Assembly (NCBI GenBank): GCA_038502055.1
Contig: JAXRKN010000045.1
Coordinates: forward strand, 1,386,501-1,450,500
Origin: Tanytarsus gracilentus
Taxonomy: Eukaryota; Arthropoda; Insecta; Diptera; Chironomidae
Direction: 5' to 3'
DNA length: 64,000 nucleotides
The position numbers and the translations under genes are program-made. A model generated the notes under the pieces. It made no database searches, had not been told where the DNA came from, and worked only from the letters and a program-made list of their open reading frames with translations. This document shows positions 1-12,855 of this stretch, piece after piece (the stretch's first letter is position 1; the number at the start of each line of letters is the position of its first letter).

Positions 1-3000
1 GTTATTTCCTGCTTCATTACTCTTTCATGAAGGCAAAAATGTTGCACAATTTCCAGTTGGTGGAGCATAAAATGTGCAGTCTGTGACTTTGGAAGATTGG
101 AGATGTAAATGATTTTTATAAGAGAATTTTTGTAAAGTATTTTTTGAGATTTGGCTTCAAAATATTTTTATAACCATGAAAAGACATTTAAATTTGTTTA
201 AATATATTCACATTCGCCACCTCAGTAGCAAGATCTTACAATAACATTTAACTCTTTATGTGTCATCAATTTATTTCTAAATTGTCAAATGAACAACTTC
301 TTTTTCTTTGATCTCTCTTTAAATGGAATTCGCTTTGAGCTTTCAATTTTGCATACTGAACTAAAGATAACAGTGATGTAACTTTTTCTTTCTCTCTCTT
401 GACTAAAAGAGGCGACATCAAAGCTAAAAGTTCCATCCACTCTCGTACGCTCTCTAAAAGCTTTTGAAGCTAAATTGCTTTAAATGACTTTAGCATTAAA
501 TGCAAGAAGCTATATCGTATCGTAGCAAAATGATATCTAACTAAGAGATAGCTAAAAGTATTCTTTAAAAAAGGATAAAGTGCAACTCGAAACTATCTCA
601 AGTCTAATCTTGAGTAAGGAGAAGTTTTTAAGGTTTTAAAAAGTGAAATCTTGTTACATGTTGACATAAAGTTTTGAAAATGTTCAACGTGTGTCAGTCG
701 CGAGGAAAAAATGACATTTTTCCTTACATTTTAAATAAAATTTATGAGAGACTTGTACAAAACAAAAATGTTATCTAGGAAGTCTCAAAAACTCCCTCAA
801 CACAAAATAAATCATAGCTCTTTAAATCTCAAAAATAAAAACAATATTCTCAAATCCCAATGCAGAATATTTTATTGCAATCGATTGAAAGGATTTTGCC
901 ATAATCGGCCGTTGAGAGAGCTTTATGAAAAAAAGCTTAAGCTTTCGATTTCCTTTCGAGATTTTTTTTGTAGAGAAGAGAGGAAAAGATTTGGGATTTA
1001 AAAATTGTATAGCTGCATATTTTTGTACTATGTGCATGATAGAGGAGAAAAAATATGAGAAAACATTGTGAATATTTAACGAGTTCTGTATGTATTTTTT
1101 GCGGTTTTTCTCTGTGGTAAAAACTTTTTCCTTGTACATTATGTCAAGTGAGAGCAATAGAGAGAAAGTCTAATGTTACCCACCACACGCACACATTCAT
1201 TCATCTTTACCCCCTTATTCTAAACTGAGAGCTCACTATAACAACAAAACATTAATGTTGCTATTTTTGTGTGTTGATCCCTTTCATCCTCGACATTTTC
1301 AACATAATGTTTATGAGATTTGTTCATAATATTCTGCGCTGTGGCTCTCGGTCGAGTCAAAAACGAGCGAGCATGCATCAAGAATTATTCATGAGAATTC
1401 ACACACAGTGAGAGAAAAATTGGTTGGAATAAGTTTTCACTTCTTTTTACTCTGGTCTGGAATTTTGTTTTGTGATTCATGTAAAACTTTTTGAGGGTCA
1501 AGAAGACAATTGACTCGTTGCAACATTTACGAATAGATTCATTTGAAAATTCCGAATCAATTATTTTCGAGTTTACGACTGATTAAAATTTAATAAATTT
1601 GTCCATGAAAATTTAATTTAAAATCAATTTTACATCTCTATTGTGCAATTTGAAACAAATAAATATCAAAAATTTATTATTCATTGAATTTTAATTCACT
1701 GATAGTGTGGGTTAATTTTGATGATTAGAAAAAAATATGGTTTTTTTAAATTTTTTTTTAATTAAATTATTTTTTTTTTATGTAAATTAATACTTTTTAG
1801 TTTTTAGAAAATTTAAAAATATATTTCCGTTTAATCATTTTTTTTTTTTGCTTGTTTATGTCCTTTTTAACGTTTCTCATATTAAATTGCTCAGTGTTAC
1901 TCAGTGTTTTTTTTTGTGTTCAAATGAGAATAATTTGCGATTTTTAAATCCTTAATTAGTGAACGAAATCAAAAAAGCGGATGGATAAACTAACAAAATA
2001 TCAAAGATAGTTAGTTTTAGTGTGTAACAGGAGAGAAATGAGTGATAAATTGCGAACCCATCACTAAGATATTTTGCAATAAATATTGGAGTGATGATGA
2101 AATATTGCAAGTAAAAATTTAATTAAACTAAGTGAATTTATGTGTAAAATTTTAAATAGAACCGTGAAAAAACTTTAAAACTTCGTGAATCTATAATTTT
2201 TTTGGAAATTATATGCTTAATAAAGTGTTTTTAAGCCAATTATGTTGTTGCTCAAGTGAAAATCATGATTTTTTAAAATAAAAATTGTAGCTTAATTAAG
2301 TAAAAAACTAAAATCCTGCTATTTAAAAAACACTCTAATTAATATAAACCTTCAATAAAAAAATATTTAAATTCCTAAAGTTGACATCCAAAATATTATC
2401 AAAAATAATTTTCGAACAAAATTTTAACTTATCGCCCACTGTGTGACTCTTATTTGGTTTTGATTTTAATGAGCTTATATTTGATTATTAGGGTTTGTCT
2501 GTTTATAAATATAAATATTTAATATTGAACTTGATGATTTTAGTAACTTTGAGTCTAAATTCTTTCATAATGTCTTTAAAAAGTAATTAAAATGCATTTG
2601 GAGTTAACATTTTTTTTCAATCTTTAATAAAACCTCAAAATATATTTTGAGCTTGGAAAATTATTTAATGAAATTATTTAAAGTAAAAATTTATTTAGAA
2701 GCTTTTTCGCTATAAACTTTTTAATTCCTTAAACAAGTTTTGTTTAGATTGAATTTAATCTTGATTTCAACCACTTTGCTAATTCTCTTTTAATTGTGCT
2801 TTCTCTTTAATTCTTTCAAAAGATTCGACTTTCACAACTGACGTGTACAAAATAATCTTACGAAGTCATAACAACACGATCCTCTCGTAAATAATCTCCA
2901 GCACTAATAATTCTCTTCCTCAAATGGAAACTAATTTTGTGTACAGAGTAATTCTCACTAGTGAGAGTACAAACAAAGAAAAAGCGTCAGGCAGTGGCAA

Positions 3001-6000
3001 TGGTGGTTTTAATACTCAAAACAATCTACAATGCGAGTCACAGTTAAAACGATTTTCTCCCATTCTCTCTAATTATTCGCCATCAGGCATTCATGGGAAG
3101 AGTTCATATGTGACTTTGGTACTCACTGGGTGTGGTAGTTTTGAGCTTTGTTGAGTATAAATTTTAATTATTTCTGAGTTATAAAATAAATTTTGACACA
3201 TTTTAATGGGTGAAATGACATAATTTCCGAACAATCCCTCAAATCTCATTCACAATTTTTTTTGAGTGTATCCATGGACATTCGATAAAAAAATCAATAA
3301 CCTGAACACTCATCAATGGAGTTAAATTGAACTTTTCCGCCCTTAAGCTGATTGCAGTTTCAAGTTGTGCGAGCTATCTGACTTTAATCCTGATTTTTTT
3401 CATCTCAATGTCGGACATGCCGAGAAGAAGTTCTATCGACGATATTGGAGATTTGATAAAACATCCAACTAATCTCATATATGAGGGTGTGCATGCGAAT
3501 TGCAAACTTCTTGCTGCCATAACTCACATCAGCTTCACAACAATTTAAACTGCTCCAAAGGAAATACGATATCGGGATTAGAATTTGACTCGCTCACTGA
3601 CAGGAAGAAAAACTTTTTTATTGCTTTTTCAAGGATGGAACTCTCCACAATTATTTCACTTAAGCGAACTCATCATCGATGTCCACACCCATAAGTTCAT
3701 TTTGATCAAGTACGTGCTGTTGGTGTGTAAAAGAACGGAAGATGAGCATAAATTGGAAATGTCTCGAAGACGAACCTAATGGTTGGATGAGCATGTGATT
3801 TAACAGTCAAAATGTCAAATGGTTATTTCGATGGCAAGTGTAAACATTTTTTGATAGCTTATTTTGCTTGAGAGTGTGTAGAGGGATGGAAAAAAAGTGA
3901 GATTTCAATTAGAAGATTGAACAATTTAAGAAACAAGTTGAATTCTTTTTGTTTTATTTTATTTTTTTTTAGGAAAAACTTTTGGATTTAAAATTGAGGA
4001 GTTTGCTTTAAAAATAATTGAACTTACTGTTTTGCTATAATTTTACGTAAATTACTTGTTCACTCAAAAATCTCTCAATGTAATTTTTTAAAAAATCTTC
4101 AATTATCTTCAAATGAATGAATCAAGTGCGAACTTCCTCAAAATATTCCACCCTCTTTTATTTCTTCTTCATTTACCGAGAAAAGTAAAGATATTGAATT
4201 GAGTGGAATTGAGAGTGAATATAAAAGTTATATCGAATTTCCTCCTTTTCAATTCACATGCCGTTAAAGAGATGTGTGTCGGAATGGTGTTTCGGAGAAC
4301 TTTATTACCTCACCACAGCAATTAATAGTTGTTTCTTGTTGGACGATGAAATAAATGAAAAAAATTGAGAAGGGTGCGAAAGGAGACTGAAAGAAGAAAT
4401 TAATTTCATTCACTTCATTAAACAGCCATCTTTTTCTCCTTTAACATTTACATGTGTAAGTGGAAGAGAGTGTTACTGACTCGATACAATAAATTTTATC
4501 ATGACATCGGATCAGAATCGCTCCCGCACTCAACATTGTGAGGTAATGTGAATTAATGTGCATTGAGGTGTTTCAGCAATTCAATCGAACCGATTTATTG
4601 GATGTTATGGATTTTTATTGAAAATCTCAGTGAAAAATTTTCCATAAATTTAATCTATAAAAAATTTAAATAATTCAATTTTTAGAACAAAAAACTTCAT
4701 AAGTAAACTCTTCTTAGCTCTTTTGCACTTCGCAAAGACTTTAATTTATAAAAATGATAAATTATTCGAAAATCTCGATGAAGCATTGTGGATGAGAAAA
4801 TTTTCTTTTGGTTATATTCAAGATGAATCTCGAAAAATGATTTTCTGATGCTGGCACATTTAATCAAGTGGCGATAAACTTTTTTAATTAACTTCAATTC
4901 AAAGCGAAAAGAAAAGTGTTTTGTCGTAAATGAATATTTTTTTCCGTCATGACAACAACTTTATCATACCAGCATCATCAACATTGTCATTATACGTTTT
5001 TTCGTATATTCTCGAGAGACGTTTGTAATTGACATCTCAGATTTTTCTCATTTCAGTTTCTTCACAAAGTTTTCGAAAGAGTTATGAAAAAAGTTTCGAG
5101 CGTACTTTAAGTAATTAATTAAAATGAGTTGGAAAAATTTTATATAAGCAGTTAATAACAAAAAATGCGCGTTTCTCCCTTAAGAGAAAAAATTAAGAAT
5201 AACTTTAGCAGTAACGATAACCCTCATATCAATAGAAGCGCACCTTCCATCAAACACCTCACTTTTACTTTTTTATAGGTTTTTTAATCTTTGTTAAATA
5301 TTCAGCGAGTGACCCCAAAAGAAAAAAAACAACGGCACGAGTTAATTGACATAAGGTTTATGCCCCAAAAAAAGCCATTTTTAAATCCATAAAAATCTTC
5401 CCCCGCGAGAAAAAAACTCTGCAAGTTTCGCAGATCATAAAAAGTTACGCTTTAAAATGAAAACATTAAAAATGTGTTGAGATCGGCGAGTGATGTTTAC
5501 TAATTGCTCATTAAAGCTACACTAATTAATTGGATCCGTGAAAATGTCATGAAGTATCCATAAAATGGATCAAATTAGCCGAACTGATTCCAATTTTACG
5601 CTGCTGTAATTACTGACTAAAATAAATTCTTGTTTTGTGATCTGGTAACAATCAAAAAATGTTTATATGTGTGTGAAATTTTTGTATTGCTATCAACTGC
5701 GTATTTAGTATCATGATTTAAATCATTAAGCGTGAAATTTGCAATCGTTAAAAATAGGATGATAAAAAGCTTAAAAAATAAAACTATAGAAAATTTCTAC
5801 AACCATCAAATAATAATTTAACAATATGCTCGAATTTTCTTCCATAATTATTTCTCTATTTAAATAATTGCAATGACCCAAAAATATCCAACATTTACCC
5901 TCACCGAAAAAAAAAATCTCAACATAAATGATTAAATTTAATTATTTGAAATCATTTGACCATTTTCTACCAGCATTGTGCAACATATCCAATTTTAAGC

Positions 6001-7938
6001 TAATTGCCATTGTTTTCCAATCGATAATCCACATTCACAATTTTCAAATGCATTTCTCGAATTTTATTCGCAAAAATTGGCTTAACAACTCAACAGCATT
6101 ATCCTCAATTTTTTTGTATATAAAATTGTTCGAACTTTTTGCTCATTGTTTCTGGATGCAAGCGATAGATGATATGTGGGAGAGGCATTGTATGGCATTC
6201 ATTGAGTTTTTGTTGAAAATTTAATTAAATCTCTAATGAATTTTAAATTTTGATTTAAAATTGGTAAAATATTGTGAAAAAAATTATTTTGGTTTGGGGA
6301 ATTTTAGCTTTAAAAATGATCACAAGTGGAAATATTGTAAAAGATTCTTAATAATTTTAATTGTGACTAAATTGCTATAGCAAATAATTTCCCACAAGAC
6401 ATTGAGTTCACGATAGTCATGTGAAAAATTCTATAAACTCGTCCGATTCCATGGAGAACAATGTTGACTCAAACGAGAAAGTGTATGAGGATAAACTTTC
6501 TTTATCCATTGCCAGCTTTATAAGTGGTTTTGATAAGAAACACGTTGCAGCGCGCTGCATCAATTTTTAAGAAACTTTCTGAAACTTCTTATTCACCGAT
6601 TCGACATCGAGAGAAAAATTTTAACTCAAAATTGTGTAGTTAGAGGGGAGAAAGATTTTGCAGGAGCGTGAACCCGTGACTTAATTTCATTATGAACGTT
6701 TTCACACAACGAAACAAAAAGGAGAAAGTCAAGAATGACGCGAGAGAGAAAATTATTTTAATGGAAAAACTTTCAGCAAAACCACCATAAAAAAGTTCAC
6801 TATAAAGTTGGAAAATATTTTTATCTCCATTCGCTCACCATCGCGATTTTTGATCGTAAAATTTTTTTATTGTCTTTCCAGCTAATGCCATCGTGAGTAT
6901 GTGCGCGAGGAAATTGAAATGAAAATTTTATTTTTTCCTTATGCGTTTGCAAGTAATTTCAAGTCAATTAGTTTCTTCTCGAATGGCTAATGACTTTTAC
7001 GACTTTCCGCATTTATTTTAACGATTCTCTTCGAAAACTCTGTGAGAGATTTTATCGCGAAAATATTTTAAATTGTCTGAGAAAATCTTTCAAGGGGTGA
7101 AAATTTAATAAAAATGAATTTAATTATTGATAAATTTCCACAAAACTTTTTAATAAAAAAAGTAATTTCCTTGAATTTTTTTCCTTCTCTTAAAAGTCTC
7201 ATAACCAAAGGCGTAAGGGTAAAAAATCACCATAAGATAACGCGACACTGCCATTTTTCCTTTTTCAATTTCTTTTTCTGTTCTTATTCTTGTAAAAATT
7301 ATCTGATGACTCATAAAATTCATTAAAGGCACGTGCGTAAAGCTTTAAGAGTGTTTAAAGGTGGTGGCAATCAAAATTTAGAAAATTTGAATAGATAGTG
7401 TTCAATAAAAAGTTCCAGCTATTAAATTTACAGGTAAACAATAACGTTGGGCAATGTTTCACATACTTTTTCAACCGAAAAGCTTATGAAAATCTCCTCT
7501 TAATGGATTTTAATTGAATTCTTTTGTACTCTCTCGCTGTTTTCAACACGGACTTTGCTTACATCGCATCGAAGCTCACAACAACAGGACGGTGTAGAGG
7601 ATGAGAGAAAAAAATTTAATTTAGCTGGAACTTTTTACTGTTCACATGAGGAGGAAAAATAACCGAGGACAATGGAAGCGGATTTAATTTTATATTTTTT
7701 AATTTCATTTTGAGCATCATGGTTAAATTGTTTAAGTGCTGTAGGGGAAAGAGAGAGAAAGTGACATTGAAATCCAGTCAGTTTGGAATATTTCAGATTA
7801 AAAGTTGAGATAATTTTTTTGGATTCTGAGAAATTTCTCAAGCAGGATGTCAAATTATGACATTTGCGGAAAATTATTAGTAGATAAACTTTAAATTCAT
7901 GACAAAAACTTAACAAATTTAACCTATTCTCAATCAAA
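1..7938. other. Gene-free AT-rich DNA
   Basis: I see no supportable gene here. Open frames are short, compositionally biased and without family resemblance, and none is joined to another by good splice sites. The stretch is AT-rich with many T and A runs (for example 1741-1860). It could be intergenic DNA or the intron or 5' regulatory region of a gene whose exons lie outside the window or are non-coding. No tRNA or rRNA was recognised. Confidence 0.6.
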
Positions 7939-7982
7939 GGTGATAAACTCAGTTCATCTAAATTTCTAAGTTGCAAGTTTCT
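7939..7982 (+). repeat. Left copy of 44-bp direct repeat
   Basis: Identical over 44 bases to 8590-8633. It flanks the TCACCGGTGA-rich insertion on the left. The sequence begins GGTGA, itself the half-site of the palindromes in the insertion, which may have guided the insertion or recombination. Confidence 0.9.
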
Positions 7983-8589
7983 AGGGATCCTTAATTCACC
8001 GGTGAATGCGATTTCGGTGATCACCGGTGAATAAAATGCCGTCACCGGTGATCACCGGTACACCGGTGACGACTTTTGACCAACATTTCTGTAGGAAAAA
8101 ACTACTTTTCGGCCATTTTAGAAATTGTTATGGACCAATTTTTAGATACTTTTTTTGGTTTCCATATAAATTATAAAGTTTAACACTAAAAAAGTTAGTT
8201 TTTTTTTATTATTTGTAGAAATTTTTCTTTCTCATTAAACGCACTTACTAAAAAGTTTTTTCACTCATTTAAATTTTTAGTTTTTATGAGTATGAAATTT
8301 TTTGATTATTAATCTAAAAAATTCTAAAAATTTAAGTGACTGAAAAAACTTTTTGTACGTTTGCATATTTTGAACGAATTTTCTTAGCCATTTAATTTTG
8401 GTTTCAAAAGGTTTTTAAATGTATTCTATAATTTCTCAATTAAAATTTACTAGTTTAAAAAAATTTAGGTTCAAAAAAATCTCAAAAAGTATAGAAAAAT
8501 GTATCCATTTCGTCACCGGTGTCACCGGACAAAAAATCGGTGATCACCGGTGACGAAAAGTTTCGGTGATCACCGGTGATCACCGTACC

Positions 8590-8633
8590 GGTGATAAACT
8601 CAGTTCATCTAAATTTCTAAGTTGCAAGTTTCT
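8590..8633 (+). repeat. Right copy of 44-bp direct repeat
   Basis: Identical over 44 bases to 7939-7982. It directly abuts the last TACCGGTGA motif of the palindrome cluster. Confidence 0.9.
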
Positions 8634-11600
8634 CACCCGTCCTCTCAATATTTATTTTGTAAACTTTCCTTTGAAAGTTTCATCATGTCATTTCTTAAAT
8701 CAAAATCATGTCGCCAAAAATTCATAAAGCACTAAGTGCCTCTAACGCAAAGCGCACACAACACACAAAAATTCTGACAGTAATTTATTAAATTTCAAAC
8801 AAAGTTAGACATCATTCATTTAGGTCAGTCATGCAAGAGTGAGTGAGTGCATTTGGAAATTCAATATTTGAATGCTTTTTGTTGTCACTTTCGAAGAATG
8901 GGAGTGAAATGTGTTGCGGACGTTCGAAGTGAAAAAAAAATAGTTGCTCAGCTAAACAAACTTCACTGTGAAAACATCCACGAATGAGGAGGGTGAGTAA
9001 AAGTCATCAAATGAAAAATAATATTCAGAAATTCAGAATATACATTGCACAATGTCACAGTTGAAATAAGACTAAAAATCCAACTTGACAGTTGCTGTCG
9101 GATTTTTTTTCATGCTGGCTCTCGAGGAATTGTTAACTTTTTGCGTCAATAGAAAGTTTTAATTGTGTCACATGCGAGTAGAGGTAAATTATTTTTAAAT
9201 TAATTCAACTAAAAACTTTAAATTTAACTTTTCTGTTATAAAAAAAATATTTTTAAAAATTTAATTATATCATTTAACATTTTTAACTACAAGTATAAGT
9301 TAAATTTTCACATCCCGTCGCTCTTAAATTCACCCTCACTAATGCGACATAAAAAGCTGACAAAAAATGCTTTCACGATGAAATGTGAAGCTTATGACAA
9401 AAATGCATCATCACTAACGGATGCAAAAAAACTCCATGATCACCGCATCACATCATGTGTGTTCATATGGGCTTTCCTGATAATTTATTAACTCATAAAT
9501 TGCAGTTTATAAAAAAAGTGATGCAAAATCACTCCATCAAAATAAAAATGTTATTAAATAACTTGACAATTGAGATATTTTGTAAACTATCGAATGAAAA
9601 CGAATTTTCTGGTTCATAAAAAAAAGAATAATGGTGCAGGAAATTGCAAATTTCAAGCGGATATAAAAAAATTCCATTAAAAATGTTAAAGTCGCATTTA
9701 ACGATGTGAAAATTCGCCATATAAAATGCAAGCAAGTAACTCACATCGTTGCATGGTCATTAGTCTGTTCGGGAGGAAAAAAAAGAGAGAATTTTTATTA
9801 CCATATCGTATTTGCTATCTTCTGTTGCAACCCGAAAAAAAATATATCGTACAATCAAAATTCGAAACAACAGCGGGTGGCTGGACAAACACACACTGTG
9901 AGAGTGAGGATGGGCTACATGAATAAACAAATTGAAAATTTATAACATCTGGTTGCTCTCTCTTTTTCTCACTATGGCAACACTCGAATTTGCACAAATG
10001 CATACAATTTTAATACGAAATTTTTATTTTTATTTCATACATTTTTTATACACGCTAGACACAATAAAAACATTGATTGGATTGAATGTCATAATTTTAC
10101 TCTCTTATCAGTCCGAGTATGGAGATTGTAGACAACAAAAATGTGCATGCATGAATATGATAGCTTTATATTGATTGTTGTTGTTTTATATCGAGAGAAA
10201 ATAAATTCGGTTGTGGAAAAAATAAATGAAGAGAATTGCAAATTCCGGAATTTTTTTTCATTGAAATAATTATTTTGGATGTGGGGTAAATTTTCACAAA
10301 GTTGCAAAAAACGTAAATTTAAGGGATTTGTAGAAACTTTTTGCAGAATATAATTTTTATTATTTTAATTGACTGCCGTGAGACATTTACTTAAACCTTT
10401 TAATGTGTAACTTTATCTTCAACTTTGCTTATACATAAAAGTTAAAATAATTCTTCATCACGACTTGAATATTGGATGCAATAAACCTCTTTTTAAAAAA
10501 CTTTTTCATTCTAATAAGTTTCGCTCTTGACCATCTCCGGAAAGCTTTTCCAACGTAAACTTTTACATGCACAAGAAATTGAAGCGAACTTTTATGCATA
10601 CACACATGAATAATACAAATTAATATGCACACAATATATTTCGTTCAAGAAAATATATTGAAACTTCTTCCATTCGTTCGATATGTAGAAAAAAATTCTT
10701 TGCCTTTCCTCGAGGGAAAATTCTTTCTTGTTCTTTGTTGAAATTTCGTCGTCGAAGCTCACATACTTGGTGAAGATAATTTTCAGATATAATAAGAAGA
10801 AATTCTCTCCCTCAAACATCGACAAAGTTTTCATCAAGTAGTGAAAGATAAAGTTTTTTTGTGTGTCGAAGGCATGAGGAATGCGGAAGAGAAAGAGCCT
10901 CATTTCCGCGTCGATAAAATGAAATCCCTCACTTGATATTTAGACTGAAGCTTAACGCGCGCGCAAAAAAAAGGGGCAAAAAGGAAAAAGTTTTTCTCTT
11001 CTTTTCGAGGCTCGGCAGCATCACAAAAAAATCGTGACTGAAATAGAAATAAAATGTTTGATTGTGTGTTTACAAGCGGAAGATTAAAGACTCCTCGTGA
11101 TGGCAATGATGATACCTGGGCGCGAGAAAAGGAAGTGAAAACTTTTTTCTATTTATGCCTTCGGCATCGCTGATAAAATCGAGTAAGTGGAAATTTTAGC
11201 CGTAATTTTTTTTCACTTAAAAAAATGAATGGAAATCGACTCGATTGCATTGCGCATCATAAATAGGCACTCTCGTAAAGAAAAGATGGGTAAAGCATGT
11301 GCGATGATGAGTTTCGAGCTGATATGTCACGAATTCAATTACATTGTTCGATCAAATAAAATATTCATCAGAGAAGAAAAACTTACAGGAAGTTGATCTG
11401 ATGTTTGAACTTGTACACACTTGTCGTATGTCGCAAAGATCCTTTCATGTGATTTCAATTTCCTCTTTATCGCATCTCTCATTTCGTCGTCGTCTAGTTG
11501 GATGGAAACTCTTACATGTTGTAACACACTTTGTGATGATGTGATGTTGATGGATGGATGTATTACAAAGTGGCATAGGAGTTTATTTGAAAAGAGAGTG

Positions 11601-12120
11601 TAGAGAAAAAATGTTTGGATGAATTTTTTTAGAACTCAATTAAATTAATAAGAAGAAAATATATTCACAAAACATTATTCATAACTATTCTCTCAGCTTT
11701 CGAAGTAGTTTAACTTAAATTTTTTTAAGGAATGAATTTCAGTTTTTCTTCAACAAACTTTTCCAGAGACTTTTGAAATAAAACAGCGCATTTCAATTTG
11801 AATTTAAAATTATGTTAAAATGGTTGACGTCAATTACAGGAGAATATTTTTCAAGTTAAGGATCTCAAACTTTTTAAGATCAGCAAGAGAGCGTGCTAGA
11901 GTGTACTTCACGAAATGAAATTGCTGAAGATAAAAAAGTTTAGATTTGCATGAGAGTGAAGAAATTTATTCACTAGATAATTGCTCATGTTAATAGGAAG
12001 GTTTGTATTTCTTCATTTTGAGAAAAAAAAATTGAAAAAACACTAAAAATGTTTCAAAACCCAACGTGGGTTTGCCGTACCATTTACAGTCCTTGTTTGA
12101 AAATAAGTGATAAAAAATGG
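8634..12120. other. Gene-free AT-rich DNA
   Basis: No supportable gene, RNA gene or mobile element. Several overlapping short open frames between 9.5 and 11.5 kb have lysine/phenylalanine-rich translations typical of random AT-rich DNA and no family resemblance. Confidence 0.55.
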
Positions 12121-12123
12121 AGT

Positions 12124-12680
12124 CAATCCGGACACTTTGGCTGTCCGTGGCGTCCTGTTGACCATTCCTAAAATCATCTTGTCAATAGATTCCTGGTCCA
12201 ATCACGGTTAACGATACCCATGAAGATAGTTTGAAAATGACATTTGGCTGTCCGTGGCACTCTGGCCGTCCATGATGAATTCATCAAAATCATATGCCTT
12301 CGATTCTGGTCAATTCGGTTCAACGATACCATGAAGCCATAGTTCTGAAAAATGGCATTTTGGCTGTCCGTGGCACTACTGGCCGTCCATGATGGCATTC
12401 CTCAAAAATCATCTATATCAATCGATTCCTGGTCAATCACGAGTTCAACGATCCCATGAAGCATAGTTCTGAAAAATGGACATTTTGGTGTTGTGGCGAC
12501 CATAGGTCCGACTGAAAATATGTATGTAATCGATTCCTGTCAAGTTCGATCAATGCCAATCGAATTCTGGTCCAATCACGAGTTCAACGATACCCATGAA
12601 GCCATATAAGAGAAAATTTGTATGAAAAATGGACGTTATGGCCGTCCATGGCACGACCATAGGTCATGACTCAAAAAATA
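12124..12680 (+). repeat. Degenerate minisatellite, units of about 105-150 bp
   Basis: Five diverged copies of a unit are visible. Each contains a variant of GGCTGTCCGTGGCAC (starts near 12139, 12246, 12362, 12487 and 12640), preceded by versions of GATTCCTGGTC..ATCACG, then TTCAACGATACCCATGAAGC and GAAAAATGGCATTTT. Spacing between copies is about 107, 116, 125 and 153 bp, so copies have gained or lost bases. The block is clearly richer in GC than its surroundings and has no open frame across it. It runs directly into the (GGAC)n block, so the two may be parts of one interspersed repeat. Confidence 0.8.
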
Positions 12681-12855
12681 GTCAGTGCCTGCACATATAG
12701 ACCCTAAGAGCTACCATCTGGCGAAAACTAGAAGTCTCTAGCTGGTCCAGGGACCGAGATCTCGCTTGTGCAGACAGACGGACGGACGGACGGACGGACG
12801 GAATCACGAGCATATAAGCGTTACACCACTTTGTGGGTTACGCTAAAAAGTAAAA
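12681..12855 (+). repeat. Interspersed-repeat end with (GGAC)n
   Basis: A unique GC-richer segment (CCATCTGGCG.., CTGGTCCAGGGACCGAG) is followed by a tetranucleotide array of GGAC from about 12772 to 12802 and then by TTTGTGGGTTACGCTAAAAA near 12830-12849, beyond which the DNA returns to background composition. A closely similar end, TGGTGGGTTACACTAAAAA, is present at about 61246-61264, which suggests the end of one dispersed repeat family. I cannot assign the family. Confidence 0.6.

Larger units (their letters stand above)
7939..8633. mobile_element. Foldback/MITE-like element of TCACCGGTGA palindromes
   Basis: A 44-bp sequence starting GGTGATAAACTC occurs at 7939-7982 and again, identically, at 8590-8633. 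Between the copies are about 607 bp whose two ends are packed with the palindromes TCACCGGTGA and GGTGATCACC: left cluster about 7995-8073, right cluster about 8512-8597. The inner edges of the clusters are inverted relative to each other; ACACCGGTGACGA near 8060-8073 mirrors TCGTCACCGGTGT near 8512-8524. The AT-rich core (8075-8510) has no coding potential. GC-rich palindromic ends, inverted arrangement, non-coding core and flanking direct repeat fit a non-autonomous foldback or MITE-type DNA element. A 44-bp target duplication would be unusually long, so a local tandem duplication triggered by the element is an alternative. The family is not recognised. Confidence 0.6.

Noticed and set aside
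2924..3154. 76-codon frame with a mixed amino-acid composition
   Set aside because: No start context, no splice partners and no recognisable domain; insufficient to call a gene.
7635..8045. 136-codon frame on the minus strand
   Set aside because: It runs into the palindromic repeat element, begins within it, has no family resemblance and no splice partners.
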